The notes under the pieces were generated by a model. That model was not told the DNA's origin. It saw only the letters and a program-made list of their open reading frames with translations, and searched no databases. From NCBI GenBank assembly GCA_964627995.1, contig CAZVLN010000001.1, positions 129,653 to 193,652 on the forward strand: a stretch of DNA of 64,000 nt, in the 5' to 3' direction. This document shows positions 59,857-64,000 of this stretch, piece after piece. Position 1 is the first letter of the stretch, and each line of letters starts with the position of its first letter. A program made the position numbers and the translations under genes. The DNA is from JAWLFI01 sp964627995 (lineage in GTDB: Bacteria; Bacteroidota; Bacteroidia; Chitinophagales; Saprospiraceae).

Positions 59857-60600
59857 TTATATAACTTTTGCTTCCTCGTGTAGTAAACGAACTAATTCTT
59901 CCATGTTTTCAGGATCGATCAAAGTAACTTTTCCTTTCTCTTCAGGTAATCGGAATCCGACCACTTCTGCAGGTTGATTAACCTCTTCCGCTTCTACTAC
60001 TTCTAATGGCTTGCGTTTCGCCATCATAATACCGCGCATGTTTGGAATTTTTTGCTCTGCCAGGCCTTTCGCAGCACTTAGACAAAATGGAGGCGCTACT
60101 TCGAGAACTTCAACACCTCCTTCAATGTCCCGGGTAATCGTCGCCTCATCCGTAGAATCCATTTCCAATTTACTTGCATAAGAAATAAACGGTAGATCCA
60201 TAAGTTCAGCAACCATCCCTCCTACTTCAGAGCCATTGTAATCAATAGTCTCTTTTCCAAAAAAGACACCATCAAAGTCTTGGTCTTTTGCATAATTCGC
60301 AATGTGCTTCGCGGTCTCATACGCACTACCCGGCTCTGCATCAACACGAACTGCTTTATCAGCTCCTATAGCTAATCCCTTGCGGATAATTGCATCATTT
60401 GCAGCTGGCCCCACATTTAGCAAAGTGACTTCACCCCCAAATTGCTCCTTTAATTCAACCGCACGTACTAAAGCATACCATTCATCGTATGGATTCATGA
60501 TATAATTTACACCTTCGGTATTAAATTGGGTGTTATCATCGGTAAATGAAATTTTCGCCGTCGTCTCTGGCGTCTTACTAACACATACTAATATATTCAT
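59857..60600 (-). CDS. etfB: Electron transfer flavoprotein subunit beta
   Basis: AMP-binding subunit of ETF. I take ATG 60600 (MNILVCVSKTPETTAKISF), giving 247 residues; the frame runs up to 60708 but would cross the promoter. Motifs: NPYDEWYALVRAVELKEQFGGEVTLLNVGP, ADKAVRVDAEPG, FGKETIDYNGSEVGGMVAELMDLPFISY and the closing MRGIMMAKRKPLEVVEAEE. First gene of etfBA. Confidence 0.96.
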   Translation of the reverse strand: MNILVCVSKTPETTAKISFTDDNTQFNTEGVNYIMNPYDEWYALVRAVELKEQFGGEVTLLNVGPAANDAIIRKGLAIGADKAVRVDAEPGSAYETAKHIANYAKDQDFDGVFFGKETIDYNGSEVGGMVAELMDLPFISYASKLEMDSTDEATITRDIEGGVEVLEVAPPFCLSAAKGLAEQKIPNMRGIMMAKRKPLEVVEAEEVNQPAEVVGFRLPEEKGKVTLIDPENMEELVRLLHEEAKVI

Positions 60601-60621
60601 TCGCTTTGTATTTTTGTCACT

Positions 60622-60629
60622 CAAAGATA
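60622..60629 (-). promoter_or_regulatory. Promoter of etfBA
   Basis: Minus strand TATCTTTG with TTTG (60647-60644) exactly 14 nt upstream. Leader about 16 nt. The same 90-bp interval must hold the promoter of the divergent TPR gene at 60691. Confidence 0.6.
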
Positions 60630-60690
60630 ACGAAAGTGCACGACAAAGCCTAAAGACCGACCCTTTTGTGGGGTCAAAAAAGCGTAAGAT

Positions 60691-61005
60691 ATGGACAAGA
60701 GAGCTCAACTAAAATCTCTTCTTAATGAAGATCCGAAGGATTCCTTTTTACTTTTTGCCCTTGCTAAAGAGTGGGAAAAATACGATACAAAAGAAGCAAT
60801 AAGGTATTATCTATACCTTAAACTCGAACATCCCGACTACCTCGCCCTTTATTTTCACCTGGGACAACTGTATTATGATAATGGCAAAATCACGCGAGCT
60901 CAACTGATACTTAAGGAGGGGTTGGAAGTTGCACAAGATCAAGGTGATAAAAAAACGGAAGGCGAAATCCAGCAGCTCCTTCTTGTCATTGAAATGGAAG
61001 AGTAG
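60691..61005 (+). CDS. Small TPR protein
   Basis: 104 residues with about two to three tetratricopeptide units: DSFLLFALAKEWEKYDTKEAIRYYLYLKLEHPDY, LALYFHLGQLYYDNGKITRAQLILKEGLEVAQ, and a closing helix. No signal or membrane segment, so a cytosolic adaptor is likely. Divergent from etfB. Partner unknown. Confidence 0.8.
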   Translation: MDKRAQLKSLLNEDPKDSFLLFALAKEWEKYDTKEAIRYYLYLKLEHPDYLALYFHLGQLYYDNGKITRAQLILKEGLEVAQDQGDKKTEGEIQQLLLVIEMEE

Positions 61006-61129
61006 TCCCCATATAATCATGCGATGCTAAATAGCTCCCCTGCTGCCTTGAATCCCATTTCTAAGTTAAACCTTTAACTTATCTGATTCAGGAACCCCGG
61101 GGTTATGGTAAAGGAGATTAAAAATTACA

Positions 61130-61137
61130 TATCTTTG
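61130..61137 (+). promoter_or_regulatory. -7 box directly before the HtrA ATG
   Basis: TATCTTTG with four bases to ATG 61142, predicting a leaderless mRNA. No TTG at either 14 or 19-20 nt upstream. Confidence 0.55.
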
Positions 61138-61141
61138 ATAT

Positions 61142-62590
61142 ATGAAGCACCTACAAATAGCCCTCTGGTCATTACTATCTGCCATTTTAGTTGTGGGAGT
61201 GTACCATTTGTGGATTCCCAAACCGGAGCGCGTCGTGATACAAGAACGGCAACCTGATGCTCGTTGGGTAAAGAACTTCAGCGAGCCCTACTGGGACCGG
61301 TCGGTAGCTCCTTTTAAGAAAAAAACACCAGACACTACAGCTCACCATGTGCCGCCTAATTTTGTAAAAGCAGCATCTAAAGCCACCTCTTCAGTAGTAT
61401 ACATCAAAACTCAAACTGCCACTTCCAAAGAAAGTTGGCAGCCTAGTTACACTCACTCTAATGGGTCAGGCGTTATTGTGTCACCAGATGGATATATCGT
61501 CACGAATAAGCACGTCATTGAAGGCGGCGAACACATTCAAATCGTGCTTGACGATAGACGAGAACTCTCCGCAAGGCTTATCGGTTTTGACGAGTCTACA
61601 GATTTGGCCTTGCTAAAAGTCGATGGCAAGGAACTCCCCTATCTTCAAATAGGTGATTCGGACGCATTAGCTGTTGGTGAGTGGGTACTGGCCGTCGGAA
61701 CACCTTTCCGACTTCAGTCTACAGTGACAGCTGGTATAGTAAGTGCCAAGGCCCGCAGTTTAGAAATTATTGAGGATCCAACGGGTATTGAGTCTTTTAT
61801 TCAAACAGATGCAGCTGTTAATCCGGGAAATAGCGGTGGCGCACTTATCAACACCTCTGGGAAACTCGTAGGTATTACTACGGCTATTCTTACGTTTTCT
61901 GGCCGTTCCGAGGGCTATTCTTTTGCCATACCAGCTAATTTAGTAAAAAAAGTAATCAGCGACTTACGTGAATTTGGGACTGTGCATAGAGGTATACTCG
62001 GTATTGAGGCGAGTACTGTAGATTTTGACCTATCCCAGGAAATGAAATTAAATGAAGTACGCGGCGTGTATATTTACCGTGTAAACCCAGAAAGTGCAGC
62101 GGCCGAGGCAGGACTAACTCCAGGAGATGTTATCTGGTCACTCAGTGGAAAACCGATTTATACATTGACGGATTTAACCGAAAAACTGGGCCAATACCGG
62201 CCGGGCGATAAAATTGAATTAGTTTGTATTCGTAATGAGAAGAAAATAGTTCGACCTCTCGTGCTAAAAAACCCTTTTAATACGACCGATCTTGTCAATA
62301 TCAGATCAGAAGGCATACTAAAAGATATTGGATTTGAAGTTCGCAATCTTATTCGTAGTGAACGCGAAACTGTCGAATCTGCAGGGGTTAAGGTGGTTAG
62401 TATTTATCGGGGCTCCCTTATTGAACGAACCAAGATGGACCCCGGATTCATCATTACTCATATTAATGATAAGCCCGTCCAATCTTCAGATGAACTCATA
62501 GCTGAATTGCAACAGCTGGAAGGCCGCATCGTTTTACAAGGTATCTACGAAAAATATGAAGGGCCTTTTTGGTACGTGTTTAATAAATGA
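61142..62590 (+). CDS. HtrA/Deg-type periplasmic serine protease
   Basis: 482-residue trypsin-like protease with an N-terminal signal/anchor helix (about 6-25). The triad is His124 (GYIVTNKHVIEGG), Asp154 (ESTDLALLKVD) and Ser231 (NPGNSGGALIN). A first PDZ domain spans about 280-375 (GVYIYRVNPESAAAEAGLTPGDVIWSLSGKPI) and a second, weaker one about 385-480 (GVKVVSIYRGSLIERTKMDPGFIITHINDKPV). It should degrade or refold damaged envelope proteins. Monocistronic. Confidence 0.95.
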   Translation: MKHLQIALWSLLSAILVVGVYHLWIPKPERVVIQERQPDARWVKNFSEPYWDRSVAPFKKKTPDTTAHHVPPNFVKAASKATSSVVYIKTQTATSKESWQPSYTHSNGSGVIVSPDGYIVTNKHVIEGGEHIQIVLDDRRELSARLIGFDESTDLALLKVDGKELPYLQIGDSDALAVGEWVLAVGTPFRLQSTVTAGIVSAKARSLEIIEDPTGIESFIQTDAAVNPGNSGGALINTSGKLVGITTAILTFSGRSEGYSFAIPANLVKKVISDLREFGTVHRGILGIEASTVDFDLSQEMKLNEVRGVYIYRVNPESAAAEAGLTPGDVIWSLSGKPIYTLTDLTEKLGQYRPGDKIELVCIRNEKKIVRPLVLKNPFNTTDLVNIRSEGILKDIGFEVRNLIRSERETVESAGVKVVSIYRGSLIERTKMDPGFIITHINDKPVQSSDELIAELQQLEGRIVLQGIYEKYEGPFWYVFNK

Positions 62591-62704
62591 TGTTCGATCT
62601 ATAATTTACCTGTTCCTAGCTGAAATGGCAATTAATTTTAGCGAAAATCAGATAAGAAGACAATTGCGGTATTACAATGCAAAAATTAAGTAAAACTACA
62701 AGGG

Positions 62705-62896
62705 CTAAACCTCGGTCTTCTTTTTCTTTATTCCGAAATAGATAAGTAAAACACCCAAGAGTAAAAGTAGACCAGAACCTATAACGTAGCCTTTTCCGTA
62801 AGAAGACAAAAGCTCGTAATCAAAGATATAACGCCCTCCTTGAAAAATCCCTAAAAGAACAAAAACAACACCAAAGATTAAGAGTAACTTTTTCAT
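62705..62896 (-). CDS. Small two-helix membrane protein
   Basis: 63 residues: helix 1 (about 3-21, LLLIFGVVFVLLGIFQG), a short polar loop, helix 2 (about 38-56, YVIGSGLLLLLGVLLIYFG) and a Lys-rich end. Normal-looking start with a purine-rich upstream stretch. Family not recognised; coding is likely from its compact membrane-hairpin pattern. It follows the Bor-like gene by 51 bp on the same strand. Confidence 0.65.
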   Translation of the reverse strand: MKKLLLIFGVVFVLLGIFQGGRYIFDYELLSSYGKGYVIGSGLLLLLGVLLIYFGIKKKKTEV

Positions 62897-62947
62897 CTAA
62901 GCTAGATTAAAAATTGCCAGGATTGAGATCAACCCTGGCATGTAAAA

Positions 62948-63241
62948 CTATCGAATCACCTTAGTAGTAGTAGGTGTGTATATCCCTGCGGTTAGGGCAT
63001 TTAATAAGCCGTCAACAAAAGTATGCTCGATGGTCACTGTATAGTTTTCAGCATCACCGGCCATTTCAGTGGGGTCTGAAGTGTTGATTGGAGCTAAACC
63101 ATAGATTAAGTAATGGTTCTTCTCCTTCATTTCGATACCTGTTTGCGCCCCATCTCCAACATTATATGTCAAAGTATAACAGGATGTCATAAACAAGGTA
63201 AGGAAAAGCGCAATCGCTAAATTAAAAAGAGTGCTTTTCAT
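62948..63241 (-). CDS. Bor family lipoprotein
   Basis: 97 residues from ATG 63241, which starts a lipoprotein signal (IALFLTLFMTSC). The C-terminal part HTFVDGLLNALTAGIYTPTTTKV closely follows the Bor family pattern, as does the short acidic/polar region before it (GAENYxV-like AGDAENYTV). Bor of phage lambda is an outer-membrane lipoprotein linked to serum resistance; in environmental Bacteroidota the role is unknown and no phage genes are nearby. A longer start at 63262 would add seven residues. Confidence 0.82.
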   Translation of the reverse strand: MKSTLFNLAIALFLTLFMTSCYTLTYNVGDGAQTGIEMKEKNHYLIYGLAPINTSDPTEMAGDAENYTVTIEHTFVDGLLNALTAGIYTPTTTKVIR

Positions 63242-63645
63242 TTCATTTGATTTAAAATTCATTCCTACTCATAAGGCTTTTCGGTATCGCCCCGTTTTTT
63301 AACCTGGGATCTGGACTCCACTTTTCAGTTCATGCAAAAAAGAGTTCTAAAAATCTCTTTGCTACTAAAACTATTTATGTAAAAGTAAACAAACTTTGAC
63401 ATTGATTGCCTCTGGATTATTTTTTTTGAGAGATATGCTCATTCAAGATGAAGACGACTGACATTTTTTCAATAGTGAGGTTAATGCTATAAGCGCTCCT
63501 ATAATATTCCAATAGTATTAAAAGAATTGCAGAATTTTCTATTCCTCGATAAAAGTCTGTCATTCTGTGATGTTCAAAACTGTTGAACCTGCCAAACAGG
63601 ACTGTTGGGCAATTGAATCATTACTAGATAGATAATCAAAGCCTA
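63242..63645. other. Gene-free AT-rich stretch
   Basis: No credible frame, repeat or TAnnTTTG box was recognised. It must hold the promoter of the Bor-like gene. Confidence 0.35.
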
Positions 63646-63834
63646 TTAAATACTCTCGGTAAAGTATTTAAATCTGGGCTGACTCGCCATTACGCGTTCC
63701 AGGTATCCATTTAGGCTTTGAATTGGTAGAATACTTCTATTAGCCTCTTTATAAAGCTCTAGTGACCAAATTTTAGAATCGGAATCGACCCAACAGTCAA
63801 AATAACTTCCATTGAAAGACTTGTCTAAAACCAT
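63646..63834 (-). CDS. Hypothetical 62-residue protein
   Basis: Short soluble product (SFNGSYFDCWVDSDSKIWSLEL, then SILPIQSLNGYLERVM) without a known family. Balanced composition and an ATG start make coding plausible but unproven. Confidence 0.4.
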   Translation of the reverse strand: MVLDKSFNGSYFDCWVDSDSKIWSLELYKEANRSILPIQSLNGYLERVMASQPRFKYFTESI

Positions 63835-63893
63835 TTAACTCCTCAAAGAGCTTGGAAGAAAGACTGTTTAATAGTGTAGCAAATCAATACAAC

Positions 63894-63929
63894 CAAAAAA
63901 AAGGGCGCCTCCTTGCGGAAACGCCCTTT
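63894..63929 (-). terminator. Terminator of the gene at the right edge
   Basis: On the minus strand AAAGGGCG (63929-63922), a loop with a small TCC/GGA pair, CGCCCTTT (63907-63900), then a run of T to 63894. It lies 30 bp after the stop codon at 63960. Confidence 0.8.
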
Positions 63930-63959
63930 CGTCTTTTGATCTCAGATGGAGCAGCGTGC

Positions 63960-64000
63960 CTATCGACCGCTCACCACCATCTTCTTCGTGGCTTGGAAGT
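63960..64000 (-). CDS. 3' end of a gene entering from the right, probably T9SS cargo
   Basis: The last 12 codons before TAG at 63962-63960 read FQATKKMVVSGR. This ending resembles type A T9SS sorting domains, which commonly finish with a 'tKKivv.r' strand. The terminator just downstream confirms that a minus-strand gene stops here. The protein itself cannot be identified. Confidence 0.45.
   Translation of the reverse strand, partial: FQATKKMVVSGR

Noticed and set aside
61063..61080. Palindrome AAGTTAAA-CC-TTTAACTT as terminator
   Set aside because: Only A/T-rich stem and no T-run; too weak to call.
62948..63241. Prophage remnant because of the Bor-like lipoprotein
   Set aside because: No phage structural, integrase or lysis genes nearby; Bor-like proteins occur in many non-phage settings.

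Overview
The window looks like a chromosomal segment of a marine-type Bacteroidota, most likely a member of Flavobacteriales (inference). Signs of this are promoters with the phylum's -7 box TAnnTTTG, a DUF4295 gene after rpmB-rpmG, an HU-CCDC81/SPOR protein, a type IX secretion (T9SS) sorting tail on a subtilase, a fused alpha/beta E1 dehydrogenase, an extended ribosomal protein S16 and a long signal peptidase I.

Layout. 1-12.9 kb (minus strand): the division and cell-wall (dcw) operon mraZ-rsmH-ftsL-ftsI-murE-mraY-ftsW-murG-ftsQ-ftsA-ftsZ. murD and murC are missing from their usual places. Upstream of mraZ are three clusters of 10-bp tandem boxes that look like MraZ operators. 13-16.5 kb: a dolichyl-phosphate-mannose-synthase-like transferase and the fused E1. 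16.9-23.3 kb (plus): DUF1573, yaaA, and a run of penicillin acylase, two small membrane proteins, a zincin and an acyltransferase-like protein. 23.4-27.3 kb (minus): DoxX, an FAD protein, kdsA and HU-CCDC81/SPOR. 27.4-30.5 kb (plus): hemL with an overlapping histidine kinase and response regulator.

30.5-39.8 kb is the most accessory part. It opens with about 0.8 kb of palindromes and closes with another palindromic repeat. Between them lie an amidohydrolase/PD40 fusion, DUF2490, a lipoprotein beta-carbonic anhydrase, a propeller lipoprotein, an erythromycin-esterase-like protein, a GNAT, and a pseudogene with two in-frame stops in a decaying stretch.

39.8-64 kb is mostly core: an unknown 462-aa protein, rpsP, rpe, an exonuclease, a coiled-coil membrane protein, a VWA/MoxR pair, lepB, a BtuF-like protein, the T9SS subtilase, tRNA-Arg(ACG), rpmB-rpmG-DUF4295-ftsY, lepA, threonine aldolase, bifunctional nuclease, etfBA, a TPR protein, an HtrA protease and small envelope proteins. 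The right edge cuts the 3' end of what is probably another T9SS-exported protein.

Two patterns run across the window. A family of GC-rich double-hairpin intergenic repeats has at least three copies. Several -7 boxes sit only 4-5 nt before a start codon, which implies leaderless mRNAs. I see no CRISPR array, phage, transposase or recognised defence system.
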